A program made the position numbers and the translations under genes. Below the pieces are notes generated by a model. That model was not told the DNA's origin, ran no database searches, and saw only the letters and a program-made list of their open reading frames with translations. This document shows positions 22,501 through 33,037 of a DNA stretch of 64,000 nt, one piece after another. The stretch is taken from positions 7,536,539-7,600,538 of the forward strand of contig NC_087070.1 in NCBI RefSeq assembly GCF_963678635.1, in the 5' to 3' direction. Every line of letters begins with the position of its first letter. Positions within the stretch are counted from its first letter, which is position 1. This DNA is from Symsagittifera roscoffensis (Eukaryota; Xenacoelomorpha; Acoela; Convolutidae).

Positions 22501-25500
22501 CTTATTTGAGGTGGGGCGAAAGAGAAAAAGAGCCCAACTCACAGTTCCTTAAATATATACGGTTTCAAGGCCTTAATGATAAGTTAAAATATAGGGAGTT
22601 TTGTTCTTGGGGGTTTTAAACCTATGGGAGGTTTTTTCTTAGGGCACATTATCCAATGGATACTTGACCTTGGGGATTAATTTGTAGGGGATTTAGTCTT
22701 AAACCCTCCGAGAGAAATTTGTGTGATCTGTTTTTGTTAGTGAGAAAGCCGCGAGACATGCAGAATGGGACTACCACCTGAGTGACTTCAAATTCCTCGA
22801 TAAAGACTGGAAATACCTGTACCAACGGAATATCCACGCAGAAAAGCACGACGGGGTAAGGTTAATTACAGATTACATTTCTGTTCCGCTGTCCAAAACT
22901 TTTCATTCCGAAAACTTATTAGAAAATTGATGAAAGTTGTCGAACTAATTTACTTATCGTATCAAGTACACCCGGCTGCTCTGTAAGTTTTTCGTTACCT
23001 TTTTTCTGAGAAACATTCAATTCAGTTTACAGATGGATGATAAAAGTTTGGAAAGTCTTTTTGGAACCTAAATTACGGCTGAAAATAGTGTTTTTTTATA
23101 TAATAGATTTTTACAAATAAATAAGGATATTCTTCTTGAAGCTTTAACAATTACCTATGCCTCTGTGGACTCATTTTTTCATAAAGTGAGAGACATCTAT
23201 ATTCATGATAACGAATATTTTGAAAATATGTTATGGTAAGGTTCCATCCTTCTTTTGTTATCCTTTTTGGTCATTCCATTTTCATTGTTGAACAACACCA
23301 AAAAAAAAATTTTGTTGGTTAATATTTTTTTTAACGAAACGTTTTCCAAAAATTTTTTTCAAAACAAAAAGGCATATTTGAGAATCTTTCTGGATAGTTC
23401 TTTGATAATGATTTGAAGAAAATATGGGTTTTACGTGTAGCATCCGAACTTTTTAAAATTGATTTAAAGTAAAGATTATTCTCGTATCAGTTTTTTTTAT
23501 GAAGCTTCAAATTTGATTCGAAGTCCAAAATTTCGAACTGAAGTTTTGAAGTTTTTTGTGTCCAAGAAAAGCCTAAACTCTGCCAAAACTCTGCGCTTGA
23601 ATGTTTTTCCATAATGTTTTTATGTTTTTTAGATCTGGAACGGGCGTGACGACATCGCGAGAGAACAGTCGAAGAAGGGGGGCAAGAAGAAGAAGAAGAA
23701 CAAATTCTTCCATTACTATGCCATGCGGTGTGGCATTCCTCGCGAGGATGTCCATACGCATTGGGACAAGATATCAAAACAACTCAAGGGTCATTTAGGT
23801 AAAAAAAAACTCGAATAATATTTTCAATTAGTATTTTTTCTTGTTTTTGAGATTTTTTCTTGTTTTTTTTTTTGTATTTTTGCTACATTCTCGAAATACT
23901 TTTAATTGATATGACTTGACCGTTTTTAAAAATTGGCTGCTTTAGCTAGCACCGATGCTACTTTTTTGAGAAATTTTGTAGAAATTTATGACAATTATCA
24001 AGGAAAAAAAGTGACTGCAAATCAATTCCTCAAGAAAAGTGACAAACATTAGTCGGAATTCTAATTGTTCTGTAAAAATTGTAGAAAAGAGCTCCAATTA
24101 CCTAGCTCACTTAGACAAAACGATATTTTTTTTTCTGGTAGGGTATAACCTTGAAAAAAATACCTGGAAGTTAGTATAAAGTCGCTAAAATTTTATTTGG
24201 TAAAATCGATTGTTTGCAATAAACATTTTTACTAACTTTATGAATAATTGGCAAGAAAACGAGTTAGTTTTGAAAACATTGTTTAAAGTGGAAAGTTTTG
24301 ACATTTTGACAAATAATAAAACACGTTAAATTTTGACCATTAATAGTTTGACTTTTTTTCCAATTATTAAAAAATGCAACTGCTTCATTCAAACTGTGGT
24401 AAATTTTCATTAATATTTGAGCTAAATTCAGCATAATTTCTGATATAAGGAACCACAAGGAAAAATGTTCCAGAACAAAATAGTGGAAACCGCATCAAAA
24501 TTTTAAGCTTTGCTTATAAAATCATGGGCGAATTTATGGGGGGGGGGGCGGACGCCCTTCCTCTCAAGGATTCAGGGATTCGACCCCCTGCCGACCCCTT
24601 TGTACTGTTTTGAGATATCCATTTTTGGTGACGGACCCTAAATTTTTCTAAAGGTACCGTCGGCGCCAATATATACTAACTTTGAGGAGGGAGCGCGCGC
24701 CGAAAAAGCGCGTGCTTTGGCAGAGCTCGCAATATCAATTTGGTCGACCAAAAATTTCTACAATTCAAAATCTAACAGTAAGATGAAACTTTGCCTACAG
24801 AACTTTATGCGGTTTAAAATAACCGCTCAAGCTGCGCAATTTTTTAGACTAGGGCAATATTTTAAAAATTATTACCTTAATGTAAAACACAGCAACTGAC
24901 TTTGGTAACTTATAGCTTGTTCCAGGTTGCTTAGGGGTGGATCTTGAGAGGGAAAAAAGAGACGAGAGAAATAGAGAGAGTTTGATTGCCGACAGACAGA
25001 AAGAAATCGAAAAGTAAGAATCAATGCTATGTAAACCAGAGATGAAGTTATTTGAGTCCCCGGTCGAAGTGTTCGATTCATGTTAGTCTTTCTTGACCAA
25101 AAATTGATATGTATCGACGATCTCGACCAAATTTCGGTATGTTTAGACTCTCTCGGCCAAATTTCAGTTTGTTTTGACTTTCTCGACCAAATTTTGCTAT
25201 GTTTTGACTTTCGCGGCCCAGCGAAAAAATTATTCAACTTTATTCGACCCAGTTCAGATATGTTTCAACTTTCTCGACAAATTTCGATTTATTTCGATAA
25301 TTCGACTTTCTCGACCGACATTTAAAAAAATAGATTGTTCGTCCCTGCATAGATATGTTTCGACTTTCTCAACCAAAAATGGGTATGTTTCGACTGTTTC
25401 GACTTCGTCGACGAACAAAAACAGTTTTCAACTATTAATCGATCCATCTCAGATTGATGCTTGACCTATGTTTCAACTGTGCTCGAGCTATGCTTTGACT

Positions 25501-28500
25501 GTGTTCGAACTATGTTTCGACTACGCTCGACCTATATTTCGACTGTGCTCGACCTATACTTTGACTGTGCTCGACCTATGTTTCGACTGAGCTTGAATTT
25601 ATTGTCCCTTCTCGGTTTTGTTCAAATTTACCGGAGCTTGTTCGACTTCGCTCGACTTTGTTCGACTTCACGGGACATTGTTCGGCCTTGTTCGACTTTG
25701 TTAAATTTTGCTCGACTTTAACTGACATTTTTTGACTTCGTTTTTTTTTAGTTGGTTCGATTTTACCAGACCTTTTTAAATTTTTTTGAGTTTGTTCAAA
25801 AAACAAACTCGACAAAACGATCGACTTAGTTCAAAATTTTTCGATTTTAATTGTGGTTGTTTATTTTTACCCGGGTGTGGAAACAACAAAAATTTGTCGC
25901 GGAAGTCTGGATATGAGTCTGAGAATTCAGACTTCCGCGTCAAATTTTTGGCATGCCCATAGCTTCGCGATTCAGTTTAGGCATGTGTAGATTTCGCAAC
26001 TGAGTCTTGGCATTTTCAGACTTATGAGAGAAACATTATCAATGGCGAATATCGCGACCGGAACGGGGATGGCGCGACCAAAATTTCGCGACCCATATTT
26101 GTGATGTCCAGAATTTTACGACCGAAAAATTCAGTCACGACTTTTGCAGCCAGTCTGGAAACCGTAGGACTAGCTCGAATCGCGAAACGACACAACCGGC
26201 GCGACCGAACTCGGGCATTTCGAGGAAAAAATGAAACTTTTCCGTTTTTGTTAAATCATGAGTCGAACACCTCATCTCGGGTGTATGCATCGACTGTGTT
26301 TGATTTATTTTTTTGACTGTGGTTGACCTAAGTTTCGACTGTGCTCGACCTAGGTTTTGACTTTTCGCGACCGCAATCAGGCATGTTTGGACTGTGCTCG
26401 ACGTATGTTTCGACCATGCTCGACCTATTGTTTGACTGTGATTGCCCTGTGTTTCGACTTTCTCGACAAAATTGAGTATGTTTCGACTTTGTGCTCGACT
26501 TAAAAGTGCTTCTCGACCTCGGAATTTCAGTCGCAAAACTGCACTTGGTCGACTTTCAAAGTCAAAACATAAGTCGAGCAGCTTGACGCTGGTTTCAATC
26601 TTTGTATATTTGCATTAAAGGATTTTAATTTTGGCTGACCCACTTCAAAATTCGGAAGTGGGTCAGCCAAAAATGAATGTCGTTAAGTTATACCAAAGAA
26701 ATTTGGAAAAATTTTGCAACCAGAGTTGTGGGGGGGGGGGGGGGACGTGTTTTCTTTTGATTTGAGTTGAGAAAAAATTATTGCACATATAAAATTTGCT
26801 CGACTTTTCGGCTATTGAACAACATTAGTCTTTTTTTACTTTGTTTGGCAGAAAAAGCATATTTGCAAAACGAAAAAATGATTCAACAGAAAAAAAACCG
26901 CTCATAATCAGTATTGGATTAAGAAATCGCACAAATTTTTTCGAGAAACAGATGGTGTACTCTATCTGAAACTACACCGAAGATACCAAACCAGTGCTTT
27001 TTCATCTGATGCCACCAGTGTGCAACATTTAAACTGGAAAAAATAAATAAACGAGCAAGATTAAATAGTAGAACAACCTCGTTCCGGAAAACCAAAACCC
27101 TCTGAAACCACGAGCCGTGCGACGAAATGCTCGTTACCTCTCGGCTTCTTTAAGCTCCACCTCCTCGCCTTCTTCGATACCATTCTTCGCTCCTCGCCAA
27201 GACAGCTTATATTAATAACTTCTGACCACAACTCTGAATACATTACATTTCTAAGAAGGCTAATTAATTTATAATATCTCCAATTCATTTAACTCGAGAA
27301 GTTCCTTCATTCGTCAAATTCATTAGCAGTGAAATTTACCCAGAGACCCTCACCAAATTTAAACAAAAAGCTAAGTTTTTTATGAAAATTTCTAATTTTG
27401 ACACAAACAGGATCAACAGACCACTTCATTTATCAATAACAACGAGATCAAACCGATCAACGACCCAAAATTTTGTGACACACACGATAACATTAACAAT
27501 GAAGTAAATGAGCCTTAGAGCACTATAACAACAAGACTGCTCTTATCAAGGCGAAGCCTTGAATGTGCCAACTGCCTCTTAAAGTCTATGGAGCAGTAAA
27601 AACATGAAAAAAAATAAATGTAATAAAATCAAATGGAATTTTTTATAGGATTTTGAGGTGTTTGTGAAAATCATTCCCCCACACGTCATAATAAGTACAA
27701 AGTGATAGATTTCGCTCCTAGTAATAAATCAATTATGGCAAATAAGCTTCCTTCAACCAATTTGGAACGATTTTTAAGGCGGGTTAAAACTCCGCCTACA
27801 CGTTAAATGCCTGAGATATATCGCGCGTTAATTGTCCCAAATTGGCCAAAACGGCAATCTTTAAATCCCCATAACTTTACGAAAAAAGATCACAGGTGAA
27901 ATATGTTTTTATCAAGTTTGAGCTCAGGGCAACAATTATTTTTGAATGATATTAAAAAGTTCAACAAAAATGGCTAGTTAGAAAGTCGAAATTCTTCTGA
28001 AGAAAAATAAACGACCCCCAGCACAAAAATATATCGTAACTTTCGTTACAAAATTCGGAGCAACAAGTACAACTCGCAATTTTATTTACAAAGCTTTAAC
28101 TGGTTTTAGCACCAGTCAAATCTCACAGGTCAAAATGATCACAAGCACACGTCATTATTATTATAAAAACACGCACAATTTAGTCGGCCACGCTCTATAA
28201 ACGCATTCTTTTTTATATCACCTTCCTTGTTTCTCAAAATGCTCAAAATACATTTTCGAGAATAAATGAATAAGTTGCAAACGAACATCGATTATACCTT
28301 GTTTTACAATGAAATTTGCTCAGTAATTTAAATTATTCACTTGACTTTCCACAATTAGAACAATTAAACCCACAATAATCACCTGTGAGCCACTAAAAGA
28401 GTTTTCACTTATTTTAAAAGCCTAAACTTAATTTTTTTTCCTTTCCCCACCTCAAATAAGATTAAATTTCAGGGAGTAACGAGGGGTAAAGTATGAACAC

Positions 28501-30671
28501 CAAATATGTGTCTGATCGCTTATTTTGTCCACTTACCAATATCTGTAACAATCGGACAGTGTGAACAAAAGTTTAATTGTAAACGTTTGCAGGTAGGGAA
28601 AAAAGGAAAAAGAGCCTCGCTCCATATAAAGGAATGAAAAGTCAAGTCAACCTCCGCACAAGATGGACTCAATAACCAAGTCAACATATATGGCCTCAAT
28701 TAACTAAACTTAAGGATATCCAACTACTACGAAAACTTGTTGTTCGGACTTTCGAAGGAAACGGAATAATTAAGCTCGGTGTGTTTGTTTTATCTAGTTA
28801 ATTTTCGCCGATCAAAATAATAGTTTTCAACAAAAGTTTTGTCAATCCCATCAAGTATATTGAATTTATGAGTTGAAATTTATAAAGATATTTACCTCCG
28901 ATATTTTTTGTAAAGTTCTGGGGGGTTGAAAATTGCCATTTTGGCCATGTTCTGGATTCAATTATGCGCGCTTTGAATTGTTCAATCATGCTGAGAAAAT
29001 ACGCAAATTATTTATGCATGGTTAATTATACCGCACAACATAATCTTTCCAAACCGAATTGAGGCTAGCTAATTTGTCGTATTAATTTCGTACAACTCAA
29101 AATTTTACACTTTGATTATGGCCAAAGTTTATAGTTTTTCACTATTTTTTCCCAAAAATTATTCCATTTGAGTTAAGGGACAGTCGGAACATTCAGGACT
29201 TTGCCCCGATATACGAGTAGTCTTGTTCATGAATCACGAAGAATCAGAAACTGATTTACAAACGGTTTCTTCTCCAAATCAAGAAACTAGGCTGACCGTT
29301 TATTTAACTTCAAACAAATTTGCATGACCTTTACTTTTAAACTGAAATAAATTTTGCAAGGCAATTTACTTAAATCACCTCACCCCCAACCGCTTACCCT
29401 AATGACTGGGTGAACCCATAAGACAACCCGCATTGTTTATACTTGGAGTGGTTCCAGTGTGCCCTACTAGTTTAAAGTAGCGCACTATAAAGCTGTTTTT
29501 GCAAAAAAAAATAATCATAGCATTTTTTCTAACCTTAGCTAAAGCTGTATAAGTTTGGCAAAAATGTTTTCTACCAAACTTTCATATCGATTTTAATAAA
29601 GTTAAAACAAAAAAGAGTTTTTTCAAGTTTCAGTAAGCCCTGGACCGGAGTGACCCGTTCGGAATCTCATTTATATTGTGGCTTCTCGCATCTTAATTTT
29701 TGATACCACTAAAAATGATATTAAAGTACTAACTACCCAAGAACCATTTTTCATAAATAAACCTGTAAAAATTTATTGTAAAAATGACAGTCAATTTGAT
29801 AGTCAAACACCACTTTGAGAATACCTAACTCTATTGTTGTCCGTTTTTTTCTAAAAGACAAAAAATAGTAAGATTAAGATCAATATTGGACTAAGAATTT
29901 GCAGGAACATATCCGGTCGAAAATATAAAGCGAGACAAACAGACGTCGTACTCGACGATGTAGCAAAACAGTCTCACAATCAGTTAGGTTGCTTAAGGTC
30001 ATCGGTTTCGTTTTTAATTTTGCAACCATCACATGATCATTTATATTAACAAAGCTTTTTTGAGTATCTTGTTAGGACATGTTGGTGAATTTCTTGATGT
30101 TTACCAGGTTGGAGGGGGATTTGGCCAAGATGAATTTACAACTAAGCCTATCCTACGGACAAGGTCAACAAGAGATACAAAACGAATTTCGGACAATAAT
30201 TAAAGTGTTAGTTTTTCTCAACGGCAAACATCTGAAACATCTGCAAAATTTGCCAAAAATTGAACCTGGATAATTCTGGAAAACCTGTAAGCAAAATTTT
30301 TTTTTCCAATAGTTTAATTTACTTAAATTCGATCTAATTCGAGAAAAATATACTCTAAGTTTGGGGATTTTCTTCATTTTAACCCTATTATCTCAATCAG
30401 TACTGTAGTTTCAGAGAAAATTGAGAAAAAAACATATCGAATAAATTCAGAATGCTTAACTTAAACTCTTTTTCTTCTTTAAATCTTTTTTAGAAAGACA
30501 ATACACGAGAATAAAATAGAGGATTTGGCTTTGGACAAAATAAATATGAGAATTGACAGCCTAGTCAGTCAAATGGAAAAGGTGAAGAATGCGCTGAAGA
30601 GAGGGGAGGGGTGGTTCTACATCGAAGAGGAGGAAAGACAAGCAATGGAGAAGAAGCACCGTGGTTACTAA
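16229..30671 (+). CDS. Tandem-family gene 2 (function unknown)
   Basis: A multi-exon gene whose supported exons are 16229-16518, 22741-22855, 23633-23798, 30108-30206 and 30494-30671; the exon at 14629 may be its start. Splice phases match at 16518/22741 and 22855/23633. They do not match between 23798 (phase 1) and 30108 (needs phase 2), so one short exon of length 3n+1 is missing from this model. In order the protein has a W..TLPAG...EQ..FG block, DYHLSDFKFLDKDWKYLY, a Lys-rich loop, CGIPREDVHTHW, a helical part and GEGWFYIEEEER. I recognise no named family and see no signal peptide or membrane segment. The long introns are full of repeats. Confidence 0.65.
16608..16826. repeat. Family B MITE
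   Basis: GGCTTTTTTCCAGTTCCCC to GGGAAACTGGAAAAGAGCC, interior ATGTCAGCGTGAACAGG. Flanks GAAACCGA and GAAAACGA are a one-mismatch 8-bp duplication. It lies in the intron just after the gene 2 exon ending at 16518. Confidence 0.8.
16917..17357. repeat. Family K element with CCCATTATAGCCCCC ends
   Basis: CCCCATTATAGCCCCCTAA near 16917 is inverted at GGGGGGCTATAATGGGAAAG near 17338. Internal echoes of the same word occur at 16950-16975, 17263 and 17285, along with a run of about 11 G. No coding content. Confidence 0.6.
17840..18073 (+). other. Possible decayed coding fragment
   Basis: One frame stays open from just after a TAA near 17839 to 18073 except for a single TAG at 18008-18010. It contains the start MEGSLKPQDSILKLYN (ATG at 17909) and, beyond the TAG, KQEDEKARAVQQYQMRHNQK. 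Base composition is less AT-rich than the surroundings. It lies inside a gene 2 intron, but the gene 2 phases are satisfied without it. It could be a processed gene relic, a cassette exon or chance. No family recognised. Confidence 0.25.
18255..18560. repeat. Family D TCGAC-rich degenerate repeat
   Basis: Repeats of GACCGTGCTCGA(G/A)... spaced roughly 25-45 bases, with GACCTTGCTTTAAGTA(C/G)GTATGCGC appearing twice. It ends in GACATGTGCTTTACTTCG. Related blocks lie at 25060-25870, 26060-26590 and 39160-39400. Confidence 0.6.
18600..20380. other. Intronic stretch, mostly featureless
   Basis: Only a family B terminal fragment (GGGGGAACTGGAAGAGAGCC near 19529) was recognised. No exon was supported. 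Confidence 0.4.
20384..20940 (-). repeat. Family A interspersed repeat, near complete
   Basis: Starts TTGTTCCGACTTTCGATACG with the hairpin ACTTTCGATACGAAAGT and ends CAGGGCTTCGCCCTG then ATACGAGCAGTCTTGTT. Internal landmarks are AACGCGCGATATAATTCGCG, AACGCGTAAGCGGAGAG and GGCAGTCGGAACATTC. About 557 bp, no coding frame. Confidence 0.75.
21421..22393. mobile_element. Family F element with TAATCGATTA arrays, copy 2
   Basis: The ends are inverted: ACCCGCATCCAG and CTTGGATGCGGGT. Blocks of overlapping GATTATAATCGATTATAAT palindromes sit inside both ends (21445-21735 and 22160-22380), with an AT-rich, repeat-free centre of ~420 bp. About 973 bp against 961 bp in copy 1. No transposase. Confidence 0.72.
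22425..22545. repeat. Family C fragment
   Basis: A right half: TTAATTAGGCTATCAGAAAC, GTTTTGTCTTCATAGTTAATC, CTTCGTTACAC and then GAGAAAAAGAGCCC. Confidence 0.55.
22741..22855 (+). CDS. Gene 2 exon, DY..DF.FL...W block
   Basis: Acceptor TTTTTGTTAG|T and donor ACGGG|GTAAGG. The leading T completes a codon with AA from 16518, then 38 codons: EKAARHAEWDYHLSDFKFLD followed by KDWKYLYQRN. It is markedly less AT-rich than its surroundings. It aligns with gene 3 exon 38962-39112 (DYSQDDFNFLSPGW) and has the same phases. Confidence 0.78.
23633..23798 (+). CDS. Gene 2 exon, Lys-rich loop and CGI..HW block
   Basis: Acceptor TATGTTTTTTAG|A and donor CATTTAG|GTAAAA. In phase 0 it reads IWNGRDDIAREQSKKGG, a run of Lys, then FFHYYAMRCGIPREDVHTHW and DKISKQLK. 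The stretch (F)YAMRCGIPREDVHTHW matches FYAEK|CGITVGQVTDHW across the gene 3 junction 39112/43172. It ends in phase 1; the next supported exon needs phase 2. Confidence 0.78.
24529..24765 (-). repeat. Family E dispersed repeat
   Basis: Contains a G-run, GGATTCGACCCCCTGCCGACCC, CCAATATATACTAACTTTGA, GAGGGAGCGCGCGCCGAAAA and TTTGGTCGACCAAAAA. The same order recurs at 36416-36800 and, inverted, at 59030-59255. The complement of the core, GGGTCGAATCC, resembles a pol III B box (GGTTCGANNCC). This hints at a SINE, but no A box or tail was settled. Confidence 0.6.
25060..25870. repeat. Family D tandem array, 30-bp then ~23-bp units
   Basis: From about 25080 to 25330 a 30-bp unit repeats (TATGTTT(T/A)GACT(T/C)TCTCG then (A/G)CCAAATTT...), giving a 10-residue period in translation. 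From about 25440 to 25610 the unit shortens to ~23 bp (TTTCGACTGTGCTCGACCTATG). Beyond that it breaks up into TTCGACTT(T/C)G words. The open frames it produces are a by-product of the period, not genes. Confidence 0.75.
26060..26590. repeat. Family D degenerate array
   Basis: GCGACC words (26060-26215) followed by GACTGTGCTCGACCTA-type units (26280-26530), ending GTCGACTTTCAAAGTC. The composition and unit are those of the preceding array. Confidence 0.65.
26631..26670. other. Perfect 16-bp hairpin
   Basis: TTGGCTGACCCACTTC at 26631-26646 is exactly complementary to GAAGTGGGTCAGCCAA at 26655-26670, across an 8-base loop. It stands alone at the edge of the family D array. No function can be assigned. 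Confidence 0.75.
27530..28066 (+). repeat. Family A interspersed repeat
   Basis: Starts ACAAGACTGCTC with the hairpin AAGGCGAAGCCTT and ends GTAACTTTCGTTACAAAATTCGG then AGCAACAA. Same interior order as 20384-20940, opposite orientation. Confidence 0.7.
28431..28617. repeat. Family C MITE, decayed
   Basis: TTTTTTCCTTTCCCCACCTC at the left, GGAAAAAGAGCC at the right, interior GTATGAACACCAAATATGTG and CAATCGGACAGTG. Inserted between the A and A' copies of duplication copy 2. Confidence 0.55.
28738..29227 (-). repeat. Family A' interspersed repeat
   Basis: Starts TTGTTCGGACTTTCGAAGG and ends CAGGACTTTGCCCCGATATACG then AGTAGTCTTGTT. It shares GAGGCTAGCTAATTTGTCG and GGCCATGTTCTGGA with the other A' copies. 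Confidence 0.65.
30108..30206 (+). CDS. Gene 2 penultimate exon
   Basis: Acceptor GTTTACCAG|G, donor TAAAGT|GTTAGT. Reads LEGDLAKMNLQLSLSYGQG.... Length and phases equal the gene 1 exon 7063-7161, yet only about 16 of 32 residues agree, although flanking intron sequence aligns readily. Confidence 0.72.
30494..30671 (+). CDS. Gene 2 terminal exon
   Basis: Acceptor ATCTTTTTTAG|A; the frame reads KTIHENKIEDLALDKIN..., then RGEGWFYIEEEERQ and ends RGY-stop at 30669-30671. It is 178 nt long, as in gene 1. About two thirds of residues agree with gene 1, and the GEGW box is kept. Confidence 0.8.
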
Positions 30672-31304
30672 TTTAAAATCAAAACCAAGAACCAAATAGA
30701 TTTTCAGTGTTATATAAGCAAGAGTTATAAAACATGCGTTTTAGAGTATATATAGCAATTTTACATAGTAGCATTTAGCGCGATATTTGAAATATTGATG
30801 TAGATTTCTGAGCTTCTAAAGCTGAAGCGAATCTACCCGAGGTTAGTTTTCAATGTGGCTTCGATGTGGATTATTGAGCTTCTAAAAGCTGAAACGAATC
30901 TACCCGATGTTAGTTTTCAATGTGACTTCAACCAAAGGTTTACAGATTATAAAAGTATGCATTGAAAAGACGCACTTATTACGCGCGAGTCCATATCAGC
31001 ATACCTGATCGAAGTTTCTTTCGAGAAGGTTGGCATACGTATCAGTTTGCGTTTTTTTCTTCATTTTCACTTGGGAGAAGGGAGCTGGTTTTGGTCACAA
31101 AATGTTACGAGAACAGTTTGTCCATGATTTGGTCACACTTGACCTTGCATTTAAAATGAATGCTCGGTTTCTTACAACTTAAAGATGAACTAAAGTACAA
31201 TGGTTTGGCTAAAAATCTTTTTCTGTATCTTGAAGTAAAATTATTGTAGAGAACCCCTTCTATTTTGTTCAATTTTCGCTTTTATGTTATATAAACTAGG
31301 CATC

Positions 31305-31445
31305 AAATTATTATCCTCCCCCAAGTAGATCAAGTTAGGAACCTCCTGTCAGGGTTCAATTTAACTTAAATTTGTTAAGCTCAGTGTAAACTAATCTCCT
31401 CTGATTGGCTCAAAATATGAGCTGAAAACCAAGTTAACATTTGAA
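31305..31445. repeat. Family G fragment
   Basis: ATTATCCTCCCCCAAG, AATTTAACTTAAATTTGTTAAG, CTCCTCTGATTGGCTC and ACCAAGTTAACAT match the order in the palindromic element at 4318-4530, but the poly-G/C ends are lost. Confidence 0.5.
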
Positions 31446-31449
31446 CAAA

Positions 31450-32465
31450 AAGGCCAGAAAAAAAACTGAAAAACCAATTCCCGCTGTTTTTTATAATTAT
31501 AAATATTTAATTTTGTCCTAAAAAAATGTCGAGGAAAAAGGCTAAAATCCTTTTTTCTTTGCTAGTTTTGTACTTAAATTGTCTGGTAAGTAGTATCAAC
31601 TTTCAAAAAGTTGACCCCGACCTCAAGGATTCGACCCCCTGACACGCCAATAAAGACTAACTGTGTGGAAAAAATAGGCGCCGGAATAATTTTTTTTTAA
31701 ATCAAAACTGTCCAAAAAGTGATAAAATTTATTTTATGGAGCAAACTAAATGAAACAATACGTTGTCATGAAAAAATTATCTGATTAAGTAGTTAGTGCA
31801 ATTTGAATTAATTTCAGATTCAACCATTTTTTATGAGACACTCAAGTCGCTCAAAAACTAATCGCACCTAAATTTTTTGCAGTAGGAACTTTTCAAAATC
31901 GTATCTGTAAAATTTTGCATCCAGAAAAATCCATTTATAGCGACACCAACTTTTCTATTTGATTTTAAACGCTGGAAAATTTTTGAAGACAGTCAATTGC
32001 AGACCAAAGCCACGTTTTTTTCCTTACAAATTTGACAATACGTTTTGTAGCATCATAATGTATATAAAAATTTTGCGAATGAGTTTACAAAGTTATTATG
32101 GGGTCATTAAACCTTTCGGATGTTGTCAGTTTCCGACGTTTCCAAAGTTTCCGAGGCTATTCTTGCTCTGGATCTCAAAATTTTTTTTTCCTGCGCAGGG
32201 TCTCAAAAATTGATCTAAGGCTATTTAATTTGTCAAATCTGTGCAATAGTAAACTGAAAACCATAAGTGCGTCTGAAGGCAATTGTACAAAAAAAATTTA
32301 CAAAATCTTTAACTTCTTCTGCTGAGAGTTAACTTTGAAATATTCGTTTATTTTAAAAAGATAATGCAGGTATATGGGAATTTGTGGCGGGGAGGGTGTT
32401 TGGATGTAGGGGCGGGGAGAGGTACGTATGTGTCATAAAAAACCATTAAAAATTATGTTTTGACA
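31450..32465. other. Intergenic stretch without genes
   Basis: Contains a family E scrap (GATTCGACCCCCTGAC near 31628) and a short G-rich patch near 32390. No coding support. Confidence 0.4.
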
Positions 32466-32469
32466 TATG

Positions 32470-32605
32470 CAGTAACTTATTTTTTGAAGAAAAATGGATT
32501 ATAATGGATCATCAGCTGTAAAACTCAACTACAATCCATTATATTGGAACTACTTTTGGCTGGCTGATCCATCATAATCGATTCATTTTCACTTAACACT
32601 CCAGT
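32470..32605. repeat. Family F fragment
   Basis: ATGGATTATAATGGATC, CTACAATCCATTATATTGG and CATCATAATCGATTC, followed by ACTCCAGTGCC, resemble a collapsed family F with one end. Confidence 0.45.
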
Positions 32606-33037
32606 GCCTATGGGTTAGAAAAAATGGATTTGCTTCCCAAGATGTCCTGTGAGAATTCAGCTCACATTTAACCGTTTGCTAAAAAAAGACAAAAAAGAAC
32701 ATCTTACTAACTTGAATCGCGTGCGCTTATGTGTCTAGACGTCGCTTAGCCAAGCAAAAATTGTAATTGTTCGCCAAATCACGAGATCAAAAGTTGTATC
32801 ATACATTGGGAGCTAGTACATGAGAAAGCCAGACTAGCCTGTCGATTGAAGATGCTAAAAATTGTTCAAAAGATGATTAAAAATTTTCCAAAAAAACGTA
32901 CCAATCTTTCCAAGCAAAATCAGGCTGGCTCGCGTATTCGACAGACAATAGGTTCCCAGAAGTTCTGAACATACAAAAATCAGTCCTGCGCATACCTGAA
33001 ATTTCTATGATTTTGTAAATATTTGCTCGAATTGTAA

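Larger units (their letters stand above)
27060..31260 (+). repeat. Segmental duplication, copy 2 (3' half of gene 2)
   Basis: The counterpart of 2640-8200 (matching blocks listed there). It holds the last two exons of gene 2, their intron, upstream intron sequence and about 500 bases 3' of the stop. It has its own family A, A' and C insertions and lacks the hAT element. Confidence 0.75.

Noticed and set aside
23487-23777. 96- and 62-codon frames on the - strand, and 65 codons on the + strand in another frame
   Set aside because: Shadows of gene 2 exon 23633-23798, whose own frame has matching splice phases and a gene 3 homologue.
25080-25720. Several 80-96 codon open frames with periodic FDFLDQI-type sequence
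   Set aside because: The period comes from the 30-bp tandem repeat, which is a multiple of three. No conserved start, codon bias or splice sites.
26135-26536. 133-codon open frame on the - strand
   Set aside because: It is a translation of the degenerate family D repeat; TCGAC-rich DNA is poor in stops on this strand.
28798-28989. 63-codon frame on the - strand
   Set aside because: Lies wholly inside a family A' copy; sister copies do not keep the frame.
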